From Mucilaginibacter sp. L294 (GTDB lineage: Bacteria; Bacteroidota; Bacteroidia; Sphingobacteriales; Sphingobacteriaceae), in NCBI RefSeq assembly GCF_001636615.1, contig NZ_LGEK01000056.1, forward strand, positions 1 to 35,661: a DNA stretch of 35,661 nt. The letters are read 5' to 3'. The notes under the pieces were generated by a model. That model was given only the letters and a program-made list of their open reading frames with translations, searched no databases and was not told the DNA's origin. This document shows positions 8,323 through 15,908 of the stretch, piece after piece. Each line of letters begins with the position of its first letter. Position 1 is the first letter of the stretch. The translations under genes and the position numbers were made by a program.

Positions 8323-8416
8323 CGTCATTGCGAGGAGCGATAGCGACGTGGCAATCTTCGACATACTTGTAGCCGACTTTACTATCGAAGATTGCCACGC
8401 TACGCTCGCAATGACG
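8323..8416. repeat. Palindromic intergenic repeat, CGTCATTGCGAG type
   Basis: The outer arms are CGTCATTGCGAG and CTCGCAATGACG (12 bp, perfect). The inner arms are CGTGGCAATCTTCGA and TCGAAGATTGCCACG (15 bp, perfect), around a core GACATA...TAGCCGACTTTACT. It fills the gap between the convergent cmk and dCMP deaminase genes. From memory this belongs to a dispersed hairpin family frequent in Sphingobacteriaceae. It may also block read-through in both directions. Confidence 0.85.
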
Positions 8417-8427
8417 CACGAGGAAAG

Positions 8428-8880
8428 CTACGCCCCTACCTTAACCGTATGCACCCCAAACCTGTTCAAAAAATCAACTCCTTCATCGCTGGCTAAGCCC
8501 TTGTATTGGGCGTACGATTTATCAAAGTAAACATGTTTAATACCGGCAGAGAAAATAAGCCTTGCGCATGGCAGGCATGGCGATAGCGTGGTGTACAGCG
8601 TTGCGCCTTCCAGGTTAGCACCGTTCTTTACAGCATACAGGATGGCGTTCTCCTCGGCGTGCAGGGCAAGTGAGCAGCTGCCTTTAGAGTCGCGGGCGCA
8701 GCCTGTTTCGGGCCACTCCTCGTCGCAGTTATGTGTACCCGCCGGAGGGCCGTTATACCCGATAGATATAATGCGCGTGTCTTTGGCTAAAACGGCACCG
8801 ACCTGGGCCTTAACGCAATGTGAGCGTTTGGCCAGGTCGGTTGCCAGGTTCATGAAAATATTTTCGAAACTTGGTTTCAT
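8428..8880 (-). CDS. Deoxycytidylate (dCMP) deaminase family protein
   Basis: A zinc-dependent cytosolic enzyme converting dCMP to dUMP, the precursor of dTMP; 150 residues. The zinc-site motif HAEEN gives His74 as ligand and Glu76 as proton shuttle. PCLPC supplies the other ligands, Cys102 and Cys105. The segment SIGYNGPPAGTHNCDEE is typical of dCMP deaminases and of ComE-like proteins rather than of tRNA or guanine deaminases. The gene ends 11 bases from the palindromic repeat it shares with cmk. Its upstream neighbour on the same strand, the sugar transporter, is separated by a 21-bp inverted repeat. Confidence 0.92.
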   Translation of the reverse strand: MKPSFENIFMNLATDLAKRSHCVKAQVGAVLAKDTRIISIGYNGPPAGTHNCDEEWPETGCARDSKGSCSLALHAEENAILYAVKNGANLEGATLYTTLSPCLPCARLIFSAGIKHVYFDKSYAQYKGLASDEGVDFLNRFGVHTVKVGA

Positions 8881-8886
8881 GTTATA

Positions 8887-8962
8887 TCATTGGGTCATTA
8901 AGTCATTCGCTTTGCTGTCATTGAGTCATTACCCTTATGGCAATGACTTAATGACCCAATGA
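8887..8962. repeat. Perfect 21-bp inverted repeat built of GTCATT units
   Basis: TCATTGGGTCATTAAGTCATT (8887-8907) is exactly complementary to 8942-8962, with a 34-base spacer. Both arms and the spacer are made of reiterated 6-8 base units (GGTCATT, AAGTCATT, GAGTCATT). It lies between the sugar transporter stop and the deaminase start, both minus strand. There is no T-run, so a repeat element is more likely than a simple terminator. Confidence 0.85.
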
Positions 8963-8978
8963 CTCAATAACTATAAAA

Positions 8979-10589
8979 TTAATGTCCTCCGCCTGCTTCC
9001 AGGTTATCAACGTCGATACCTTGTTTCTTAAGGATAGCGCCGGCTTTAAATGCAAAGAACGCAAGGTAAGCAAAACCAATAACCGGGATGATGTATGATT
9101 TGTGGATGCCGATACCATCAGCAAGGATACCTTGCACCGGTGGAATAATTGAACCACCCAAGATCATCATAATTAAGAATGCCGAACCCTGGCTGGTATA
9201 TTTACCCAAGCCTGTAACCGATAAGGAGAAGATTGACGGCCACATAATAGAGCAGCATAAACCACCGCTAATGAATGCAAATACCGCAACCATGCCTGTA
9301 GTTACTAAACCAATCACCATAAATATAGCACCCAGTATCCCAAATATGGCCAATGTACGTACCGGTTTTTGGTTACCCATTAAGAAACCGATAACCAATA
9401 AAGCCACACAACCTGCGTAAGGATATAAGCTGCTTACGTCTGTACCGCTGATGCGGTTAACAACCAATACCACACCAAATGCAAAAAACGGAACAACAAT
9501 GGTTAAAAGCAGTTTAGCAGTTTTTGAAAGGCTAAATGCAGCGATAGCGCCTGTCCAACGGCCTACCATTAAGCTACCCCAGTATAAAGAGATAAATGGT
9601 GCCACCTGGTCGGTTTTAAAGTTGCCGAATGCCGGGGTTTCTAATAACGAACCCATATTACTTTGAATAGTAACCTCTACACCTACATAGGTAAATATGG
9701 CAAGCATACCATAAACCAATTGCGGGTATTGCATTGCGCCCCAACCTTGCCCGCCTTTACCGGCTGCTGATGAAGTACCTATAAGGGTAAACAAAATAAT
9801 AGCTAATGATGCGTAAACAAAGTATTGTTTTTCAACTCCGGTAGCCTGTGCAAGCGGGGTTGCTGCCAAAATAAGCAGGAACGCAACAAATATAATACCC
9901 AATGGTGTGTTGGCTTTATTGCTTGATTCTATCTTTTCATCGCTGGTTACACTTGGTAATTTTGATACCCAGAAAAACAATGCAACTGCCAGGAACAGCG
10001 CAGCGAGGATAATATATAATGTATTTACCGATGCTATTTTAACTTCGGATGCCGGAATTTTTGCTGATGCCGAACCAAATAGTACAAAACCTACAATAAC
10101 AGGCCCCCAAATACTACCAAAGTTATTTACACCACCCGCAAAGTTTAAGCGGTGGGTACCTGTTTCGGGGCTACCCAAAGCAACCACAAACGGATTGGCA
10201 GCGGTTTGCTGTAATGAGAAACCTAATGCTATAATAAAGAAGGTTAATAATATAAACGCGAATGAGCCTGAATTAATGGCCGGGATCATGATCAACGCAC
10301 CAACAGCCGAAATTAAAAGGCCATAAATAATACCATTCTTGTAACCTATTTTATTCAGGATATCTACTTTAGTAGCTGCCGAAGCGAAGTATAAGATCAA
10401 CGACCCAATGAAATATCCACCATAAAAGGTAAAGTCGATCAGTTGGGATTCAAATTGTGTTAAGCTAAAGTGCGCTTTACAAAAGGGAATAAAAATACCA
10501 TTTGAAGCTGCTAAAAAGCCCCAGAAGAAAAACACGGTAATGATGGTATATAAAGCCGAACCATTACTCTTTGAGTTGTCTTGTGCCAT
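8979..10589 (-). CDS. Sugar MFS transporter, FucP/NagP-like, with two extra helices
   Basis: An inner-membrane proton-coupled sugar importer of 536 residues; FucP-type carriers usually have about 410-440. The family signatures are TAANPFVVALG (129-139), RLNFAGGVNNFGSIWGP (147-163) and YVGVEVTIQSN (301-311). The extra length is mostly in the central loop. After KLPSVTSDEKIESSN there are two added hydrophobic stretches (about 230-248 and 255-272) before the normal seventh helix, so about 14 helices are predicted. The C terminus is a short polar tail ending GGGH. It is divergent from lysE over a 194-base AT-rich gap and not clustered with sugar catabolic genes, so the substrate is open (fucose, glucose/galactose or GlcNAc by family). 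Confidence 0.87.
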   Translation of the reverse strand: MAQDNSKSNGSALYTIITVFFFWGFLAASNGIFIPFCKAHFSLTQFESQLIDFTFYGGYFIGSLILYFASAATKVDILNKIGYKNGIIYGLLISAVGALIMIPAINSGSFAFILLTFFIIALGFSLQQTAANPFVVALGSPETGTHRLNFAGGVNNFGSIWGPVIVGFVLFGSASAKIPASEVKIASVNTLYIILAALFLAVALFFWVSKLPSVTSDEKIESSNKANTPLGIIFVAFLLILAATPLAQATGVEKQYFVYASLAIILFTLIGTSSAAGKGGQGWGAMQYPQLVYGMLAIFTYVGVEVTIQSNMGSLLETPAFGNFKTDQVAPFISLYWGSLMVGRWTGAIAAFSLSKTAKLLLTIVVPFFAFGVVLVVNRISGTDVSSLYPYAGCVALLVIGFLMGNQKPVRTLAIFGILGAIFMVIGLVTTGMVAVFAFISGGLCCSIMWPSIFSLSVTGLGKYTSQGSAFLIMMILGGSIIPPVQGILADGIGIHKSYIIPVIGFAYLAFFAFKAGAILKKQGIDVDNLEAGGGH

Positions 10590-10783
10590 TGTTTAATTAA
10601 GGTTAATACTTTTGGTGTGTTTAAAACACTAAACATAAATCAAATTTTATAATAATGGCTATAATTTTTTCATTTTATAAATCACAATATTAAGTTTTGT
10701 TGTTTAACAGATAAAAGTTGCATATTAGTGTCCTGATTTTTTTACCTGACGGGATTTAAACAAGGATATATAAGCCTATATTA

Positions 10784-11440
10784 ATGATAGAAGCCATTAT
10801 TTCGGGAATTGGATTTGGATTAGTGCTAACGTTTATAACAGGCCCGGTCTTTTTTGCTTTGATTAAAACCAGTATTGAGAAAGGCTTTCATGCCGGCCTC
10901 TCGCTCGCACTTGGGGTTGTAATGAGTGATATGGTATTTGTGGGCGCCATTTTATTCGGTTCGCAGTATTTTGATGTATCCGCACACGATAAAACCATAG
11001 CCGGTATAGTAGGCAGCATCATTCTCTTCACCATCGGTATTTACTACATTTTCAAAAAAGCCGATGTTAATTACAAAAACACTATCCCCAATAAAATAAA
11101 CCACGCGGGCTATTTTTTTAAAGGCTTTGTGATGTGCATTTTTAACCCAACCGTGCTACTGCACTGGACGGTTGTTATCGGTGTTGCCAGCACCCAGTTT
11201 CACGCCGGCGTACATCACCGTTCGGCAAAAATCGCGGTAATGTTCCTCACCATTCTTATTATACAATTTGGGCTGGATACCGTTAAGGCATTTTACGCCA
11301 ACAAACTCCGCGAAAAAATATCCTCTAAATTTGTACACCGCCTAAACGAGGTTGCCGGTATAGCCCTCATCATTGCATCATTGGTATTGATAGACCGGTT
11401 GGTTACACACTTTATCTTTTCGGCGCCGGCGGTTACGTAA
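10784..11440 (+). CDS. LysE/RhtB family exporter
   Basis: An inner-membrane amino-acid or metabolite exporter of 218 residues, usual for the family, with about six hydrophobic segments. The N-terminal IISGIGFGLVLTFITGPVFF and the following SIEKGFHAGLSLALGVVMSD correspond to the conserved first loop of LysE/RhtB proteins. FNPTVLLHW is the typical start of the second half. The exported compound cannot be told from sequence. It is a single gene whose 3' flank is occupied by a 335-base repeat-rich gap. Confidence 0.87.
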   Translation: MIEAIISGIGFGLVLTFITGPVFFALIKTSIEKGFHAGLSLALGVVMSDMVFVGAILFGSQYFDVSAHDKTIAGIVGSIILFTIGIYYIFKKADVNYKNTIPNKINHAGYFFKGFVMCIFNPTVLLHWTVVIGVASTQFHAGVHHRSAKIAVMFLTILIIQFGLDTVKAFYANKLREKISSKFVHRLNEVAGIALIIASLVLIDRLVTHFIFSAPAVT

Positions 11441-11775
11441 CCCCCCAGCCCCCTGAAGGGGGAGTTTTTGAAACGCATATTTGATTCCTTGGTGAAGTTG
11501 CATCGCGTCTACTTTTACTCACCCGGTCTTTGCTTCGCCCGACCACCCTCTCTCCGCAAGCGGAAAGAGGGTAAGAAATATAATTTATTCTTTACACCCT
11601 CTTTGCGAAGCAGGGAGGGTCGACCAGCGCAGCGTCGTCGGGGTGAGTAAACTATACAGCAAGTCACCGCTTGTTGTAAGATCTCTTAAAAAACATTTGG
11701 GATAAACAAGAAAGGCGATAAGTGTTAAACTTATCGCCTTTTATATTCTGTTCCCCCTTCAGGGGGTTAGGGGGT
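11441..11775. repeat. Nested inverted repeats filling the lysE/purF-like gap
   Basis: No gene is credible here. The outer arms are C/G-rich: CCCCCCAGCCCCCTGAAGGG at 11441-11460 against CCCTTCAGGGGGTTAGGGGG at 11755-11774. The inner pair TTTACTCACCC (11514-11524) and GGGTGAGTAAA (11641-11651) encloses two further imperfect arms, GACCACCCTCT/AGGGAGGGTC and ACCCTCTTTGCG/CGGAAAGAGGG. The region can fold as a long branched hairpin between convergent genes. It resembles dispersed intergenic repeats I recall from Sphingobacteriaceae. A separate terminator lies within it. Confidence 0.75.
11711..11741. terminator. Bidirectional terminator between lysE and the purF-like gene
   Basis: A perfect 13-bp stem AAAGGCGATAAGT / ACTTATCGCCTTT with loop GTTAA, 35 bases beyond the minus-strand PurF-like stop. 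The T-tract is short on both strands (TTTTAT forward, TTTCTTG reverse). Confidence 0.82.
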
Positions 11776-13683
11776 TTACATATAAGCCCTTTGGTTATTA
11801 CCTTCCATCCAGTTAACAAAGGCGCGGTTTACCACCTTGTTACCGCCCGGGGTTGGGTAATCGCCGCTAAAGTACCAGTCGCCGGCATGGTCAGGACAGG
11901 CTATGTGCAGGTTATCAAGGGTTTGATAAAGCACTTCAACCTTAGCCTTAATATTTGGCGGGGTAATGATCTTAGCTATACGGTCAGATATCTCCTGGTC
12001 GGTAAAAGGCGCGTAGATATCTTTTACATAATTCTCTACATCCTCTTTTGCCAGTTTAGAGCTATCCTTACATTTTTGGTAAACCTCAACAATAATATTT
12101 TCTTTACCTTGTTCTTTCAGTAAGCTGATAGCAGCCTCAAAAGCCACAAACTCACCCATGCGCGACATATCAATACCGTAGCAATCCGGGTAACGGATCT
12201 GCGGGGCTGATGATACCACCACAACCTTTTTAGGGCCAAGGCGGTCAAGTATCTTCAGGATGCTTTGTTTCAAAGTAGTACCACGCACGATAGAATCATC
12301 CAGTACCACTAATGTATCCGCATCTTTATTGATAAGCCCGTAAGTAGTATCATATACGTGCGCAACCATTTCGCTGCGGTCGGCATCCTGCGTAATAAAG
12401 GTACGCAGCTTAACATCTTTAATAGCTATCTTCTCCACACGCGGGGCAAGGGCTAAAACTTCTGTTAATTCTTCTTCGCTAATTTTATCATCGCGGTTCA
12501 GTAACCTGTCGCGCTGGTATTTTTTGATGTACTTATGTATCCCTTCAACCATGCCATAAAAGGCAACCTCGGCGGTATTGGGGATGTATGAGAATACGGT
12601 GTTCTTAACGTCGTTATTAACCGCGTCCAATATCTGCGGGCAAAGCAGCCTGCCTAATTGTTTACGTTCTTTGTAAATGGATGCATCGCTGCCACGTGAG
12701 AAATAAATGCGCTCGAACGAGCACGCTTTTTTCTCTAACGGTTCGCTAAACATATCCTCGGTTATCTTACCGTTCTTTTTAACAATAAGCGCGTGGCCGG
12801 GTTTAATCTCGCGGATCTCTTCAATAGGGATATTAAACGCCGTCATGATAGCAGGGCGCTCTGAAGCGGCAACTACTATCTCATCGTTATAATAATAATA
12901 AGCCGGGCGTATACCAACCGGGTCGCGCATTACAAATGCATCGCCGTGGCCTAATATACCGGCAATGGTGTAACCACCATCCCAGTTTTTTGCCGACTTC
13001 CGCAAAATTTTGGCAACATCCATATCGTTAGCGATCATTTTGCTGATCTCCATGTTGTCGTCTAATCCCTCGCGTTTGTACTGGTCAAAAAGGCCCTGGT
13101 TCTCGGTATCAATAAAGTGGCCTATCTTTTCAAGAACGGTCACGGTATCGGCCTTTTCTTTTGGGTGCTGGCCCAAGTCGTAAAGTTGCTGCAGCAGTTC
13201 ATCAACATTGGTCATGTTAAAGTTACCGGCAATAACCAGGTTACGGGTCATCCAGTTGTTTTGGCGAAGAAAAGGGTGGCAGTTTTCGATACTGTTTTTG
13301 CCGTGTGTACCATAACGCAAATGGCCCAATAACACTTCGCCGGTAAAGCTTACGTGTTCTTTGAGCCATTCGGTGTCGGCCATTTTTTCAGGCGTTTCCT
13401 TTTGTATCTCAGCAAATTTTTTCTGGATGTACTCGAAGATATCAGCAACAGCGTTCGAGGCCATCGATCGGTGCCTGCTGATGTACCGTTTACCAGGCTC
13501 AATATCCAGCTTAATAGTAGCAACGCCCGCGCCATCTTGCCCGCGATTATGCTGTTTCTCCATTAAAAGGTAAAGCTTGTTTAAACCGTACAGCGCAGTG
13601 CCGTACTTTTTCTGATAGTAAGATAGTGGCTTTAAAAGGCGGATAAATGCCACACCGCATTCATGTTTAATCTGATCGCTCAT
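11776..13683 (-). CDS. Amidophosphoribosyltransferase-like protein, long Bacteroidota form
   Basis: A class II glutamine amidotransferase joined to a PRPP-using phosphoribosyltransferase domain, as in PurF, which makes phosphoribosylamine in the first step of purine synthesis. Cys9 (KHECGVAF) is the likely nucleophile after removal of a short propeptide. NRGQDGAG (46-53), HLRYGTHG (121-128) and RDPVGIRP (253-260) are glutaminase motifs. The PRPP loop LDDSIVRGTT is at 461-470, followed by SSAPQIRYPDCYGID. At 635 residues it is well over 100 longer than standard PurF, through insertions near 80-110 and 370-415 and a C-terminal extension. I recall such a long form alongside ordinary PurF in Bacteroidota, so this may be the second copy with a modified role. 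Confidence 0.86.
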   Translation of the reverse strand: MSDQIKHECGVAFIRLLKPLSYYQKKYGTALYGLNKLYLLMEKQHNRGQDGAGVATIKLDIEPGKRYISRHRSMASNAVADIFEYIQKKFAEIQKETPEKMADTEWLKEHVSFTGEVLLGHLRYGTHGKNSIENCHPFLRQNNWMTRNLVIAGNFNMTNVDELLQQLYDLGQHPKEKADTVTVLEKIGHFIDTENQGLFDQYKREGLDDNMEISKMIANDMDVAKILRKSAKNWDGGYTIAGILGHGDAFVMRDPVGIRPAYYYYNDEIVVAASERPAIMTAFNIPIEEIREIKPGHALIVKKNGKITEDMFSEPLEKKACSFERIYFSRGSDASIYKERKQLGRLLCPQILDAVNNDVKNTVFSYIPNTAEVAFYGMVEGIHKYIKKYQRDRLLNRDDKISEEELTEVLALAPRVEKIAIKDVKLRTFITQDADRSEMVAHVYDTTYGLINKDADTLVVLDDSIVRGTTLKQSILKILDRLGPKKVVVVSSAPQIRYPDCYGIDMSRMGEFVAFEAAISLLKEQGKENIIVEVYQKCKDSSKLAKEDVENYVKDIYAPFTDQEISDRIAKIITPPNIKAKVEVLYQTLDNLHIACPDHAGDWYFSGDYPTPGGNKVVNRAFVNWMEGNNQRAYM

Positions 13684-13700
13684 GATTGGGAATGAGCATG

Positions 13701-13708
13701 CAAAGGTA
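13701..13708 (-). promoter_or_regulatory. Putative -7 box of the purF-like gene (TACCTTTG)
   Basis: Minus-strand TACCTTTG matches TAnnTTTG and ends 17 bases before the ATG, implying a leader of only about ten bases. No clear -33 TTG is seen. Confidence 0.5.
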
Positions 13709-13827
13709 AAATTTTATCTTATATAGTGTTTAACCATATTGTCATTAGTTAGTATTTTTTATGATGTGGAAAACTTGGGCCTGACTGATACGATTTTAAC
13801 GTTTTATAACGCATACAACTGTGGCAT

Positions 13828-13857
13828 TTTGATGCTATTACAGAAACACTACATTTG
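13828..13857 (+). promoter_or_regulatory. Promoter of the sugar isomerase/epimerase gene (TTTG-N18-TACATTTG)
   Basis: TTTG at 13828-13831 and TACATTTG at 13850-13857 are 18 bases apart, a very good fit to the Bacteroidota promoter. The -7 box ends 21 bases before the ATG. Confidence 0.7.
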
Positions 13858-13878
13858 ATTTAACCAATCATTTGCTTT

Positions 13879-14718
13879 ATGAAAAACATCGTTATTGCTA
13901 TCTGCGCGTTAGTTACCGTTTCCTGCTCGGCACAAAAAAACAAACCCTTGTTTGATATGCCTCTTGGCGTGCAATCATACACCTATCGCGCCAGCTTCCC
14001 TAATGGTGTTGCCGCTACGCTTGATAGTGTTAAGGCTTTAGGCATTACCGAAATGGAAGGCCCTAATCCAAAAAACATCAGCCCCGAAGAATTTAAAAAG
14101 ATGCTTAACGAACGCGGCATCAGCATGCCATCTATAGGGCTCGATTATAATATTGTTGCTACTACCCCATTGGAAGCTGTAAGGCTTGCCAAAATATTTG
14201 GTTCTAAATATGTAATGGTAGCCTGGATCCCGCATGGTAACACTTTTACTATTGATGATGCCAAAAAAGCTGTTGCCGATTTCAATGCAGCCGGCAAGGT
14301 ATTACAAGACAACGGCATCACGCTTTGTTATCATAACCATGGTTACGAATTTGGCCCTTACGAAACAGGCTCCCTGTTCGATTATATTGTAAAAAACACC
14401 GACCCTAAATACGTATCCTTTGAAATGGATATGCTGTGGGCCTTTCACGGTGGTGCCGACCCCGCCAAATTGCTTTTACAATACCCTACCCGTTGGAAAC
14501 TGATGCACCTTAAAGATATCCGTAAAGGCATAGCAAACGACCTGACCGGAGGGACCGACATTAAGAACGATGTTGCCCTGGGTACCGGCCAAATCAACGT
14601 GCCGGAGGTTATTAAGGCAGCAAAAAAAGTTGGGATTCAGCATTACTTTATTGAAGACGAAAGCCCCGACCATGCCGCACAGATCCCGGTGACCATTAAA
14701 TATTTGAAAAGTTTGTAA
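13879..14718 (+). CDS. Sugar phosphate isomerase/epimerase-like TIM-barrel lipoprotein
   Basis: 279 residues with a lipoprotein signal: Lys-Asn start, hydrophobic core and TVSC with Cys16 as probable lipidation site. The mature part is a xylose-isomerase-like TIM barrel. Conserved metal/substrate segments are CYHNHGYEF (150-158), FEMDMLW (181-187, with Glu182 and Asp184), MHLKD (209-213) and FIEDES near 262. By family knowledge it isomerises or epimerises a sugar or cyclitol with a divalent metal. Export as a lipoprotein suggests it acts in the periplasm on sugar fragments, as many Bacteroidota members appear to. The nitrilase-like gene follows after 42 bases and may share the transcript. The exact substrate cannot be told. 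Confidence 0.82.
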   Translation: MKNIVIAICALVTVSCSAQKNKPLFDMPLGVQSYTYRASFPNGVAATLDSVKALGITEMEGPNPKNISPEEFKKMLNERGISMPSIGLDYNIVATTPLEAVRLAKIFGSKYVMVAWIPHGNTFTIDDAKKAVADFNAAGKVLQDNGITLCYHNHGYEFGPYETGSLFDYIVKNTDPKYVSFEMDMLWAFHGGADPAKLLLQYPTRWKLMHLKDIRKGIANDLTGGTDIKNDVALGTGQINVPEVIKAAKKVGIQHYFIEDESPDHAAQIPVTIKYLKSL

Positions 14719-14760
14719 TAAATGTAATTGCATATTAGTATATGCATTAAATTTACGTGC

Positions 14761-15549
14761 ATGAAAGTAGCACTTGCTTCCCCTACGTTCCCAAAATCTA
14801 TAACTGATGGTTTAGCAATTACAGAACGGCTGGTAAAAGATGCTGCCGGCCAGCATGCACAGATCGTTTGTTTCCCCGAATCTTTCATACCCGGCTATCC
14901 GCTTGCAGATATTAAGGTAGAAAAAGCTTCCGCAGAAGAATTACAGGCAGCATTGAACAGGGTTTGCCAAATAGCCGCCACCAATAATATTGCTATTATT
15001 ATGCCGATGGATTGGTACGAAGGCGACAGGTTTTTAAACATAGCCCACGTAATATCCGCAACCGGCGAAGTATTGGGTTACCAAACCAAAAATCAGCTCG
15101 ACCCAAGCGAGGATACCACCTGGCTGCCCGGAACAGCGCGCAACATTTTTGAAGTGAACGGCGTAAAGTTTGGTATCACTATTTGCCATGAAGGTTTCCG
15201 CTACCCCGAATCGGTACGCTGGGCGGCGCGCGAGGGTGCAAGCATTGTGTTTCACCCCCACCTTTCGGGTAGTGATGTAAAGGGTGTGCAACTCACCGAT
15301 TGGGGTAACATTAACAGCCCCTACTACGAAAAAGCCATGATGATGCGCGCACTGGAAAACACCATTTACTTCGCCAGTGTAGGTTACACCATGAAATACC
15401 AGGAAGCAGCCACATCCCTGATAGCGCCCGATGGCAAATGCGTTGCCTACCAGGCGTATGGTGTGGAGGGTGTTATAGTTGCAGAAATTGATACAGGGAA
15501 AGCAACAGGCTTACTGGCTAAAAGGTTTAAACCGGAGTTGTATAGTTAA
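14761..15549 (+). CDS. Carbon-nitrogen hydrolase (nitrilase superfamily)
   Basis: A cytosolic amidase/nitrilase-type hydrolase of 262 residues that cleaves a C-N bond of an amide or nitrile. The full catalytic triad is visible: Glu40 (CFPES), Lys110 (YQTKNQL) and Cys142 (ITICHEGFRYPE). The frame extends upstream only to a TTG at 14728 that adds eleven residues without family similarity. ATG 14761 (MKVALASPTF) gives the standard first beta strand. It lies 42 bases after the isomerase-like lipoprotein, with no terminator between, so co-transcription is plausible. Subfamily (omega-amidase, carbamoylputrescine amidase or other) is not resolved. Half of a CGTCATTGCGAGG repeat follows the stop. Confidence 0.9.
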   Translation: MKVALASPTFPKSITDGLAITERLVKDAAGQHAQIVCFPESFIPGYPLADIKVEKASAEELQAALNRVCQIAATNNIAIIMPMDWYEGDRFLNIAHVISATGEVLGYQTKNQLDPSEDTTWLPGTARNIFEVNGVKFGITICHEGFRYPESVRWAAREGASIVFHPHLSGSDVKGVQLTDWGNINSPYYEKAMMMRALENTIYFASVGYTMKYQEAATSLIAPDGKCVAYQAYGVEGVIVAEIDTGKATGLLAKRFKPELYS

Positions 15550-15576
15550 CTTGTCGGGGGTGAGCCTCCACCAACA

Positions 15577-15603
15577 CGTCATTGCGAGGTACGAGGCAAT
15601 CTC
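15577..15603 (+). repeat. Half copy of the CGTCATTGCGAG repeat
   Basis: CGTCATTGCGAGG followed by ACGAGGCAATCTC repeats the left arm of the palindrome at 8323-8416, and TACATCTAGCC about 15 bases on recalls its core. The right arm is missing, so this is a degenerate or solo copy between convergent genes. Confidence 0.7.
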
Positions 15604-15627
15604 TTTAGGATAGTTATACATCTAGCC

Positions 15628-15906
15628 TTAAGGCTGATTCTTAGCCGCGTAAACCATACCATATATAGCATAAAATACCACTGAAATTATAACATGTGCA
15701 ATTGTTACGATAATTAACCATACAGCCGGTTCTGTACTTTCGCCCCCGGCTAAAAAATTGCTGATAAAAATCCAACCTGCTAAATTATATAATGCGATGA
15801 CAGCTGCATTAATCAAAAACACTTTGCTACCTCTCATATCCCTGGTTGCATAACCAATCAGGACAATCGCACCGAATAATGCTATAACTATTATTGAAAA
15901 CATCAT
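15628..15906 (-). CDS. Small integral membrane protein, unknown function
   Basis: 92 residues with three hydrophobic segments (about 3-20, 30-50 and 62-86), a short RDMRGSK cytoplasmic loop between the first two and a GGESTEP loop between the last two. It starts with two Met codons, so residue 1 or 2 may be the true start. It begins two bases after the stop of the upstream amidohydrolase gene on the same strand, so the two are almost certainly one operon. I do not recognise a family. The 3' side is the half repeat shared with the nitrilase-like gene. Confidence 0.7.
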   Translation of the reverse strand: MMFSIIVIALFGAIVLIGYATRDMRGSKVFLINAAVIALYNLAGWIFISNFLAGGESTEPAVWLIIVTIAHVIISVVFYAIYGMVYAAKNQP

Positions 15907-15908
15907 TC

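Noticed and set aside
10590..10783. Riboswitch or attenuator between the sugar transporter and lysE
   Set aside because: AT-rich, no stable stem or conserved box that I can identify.
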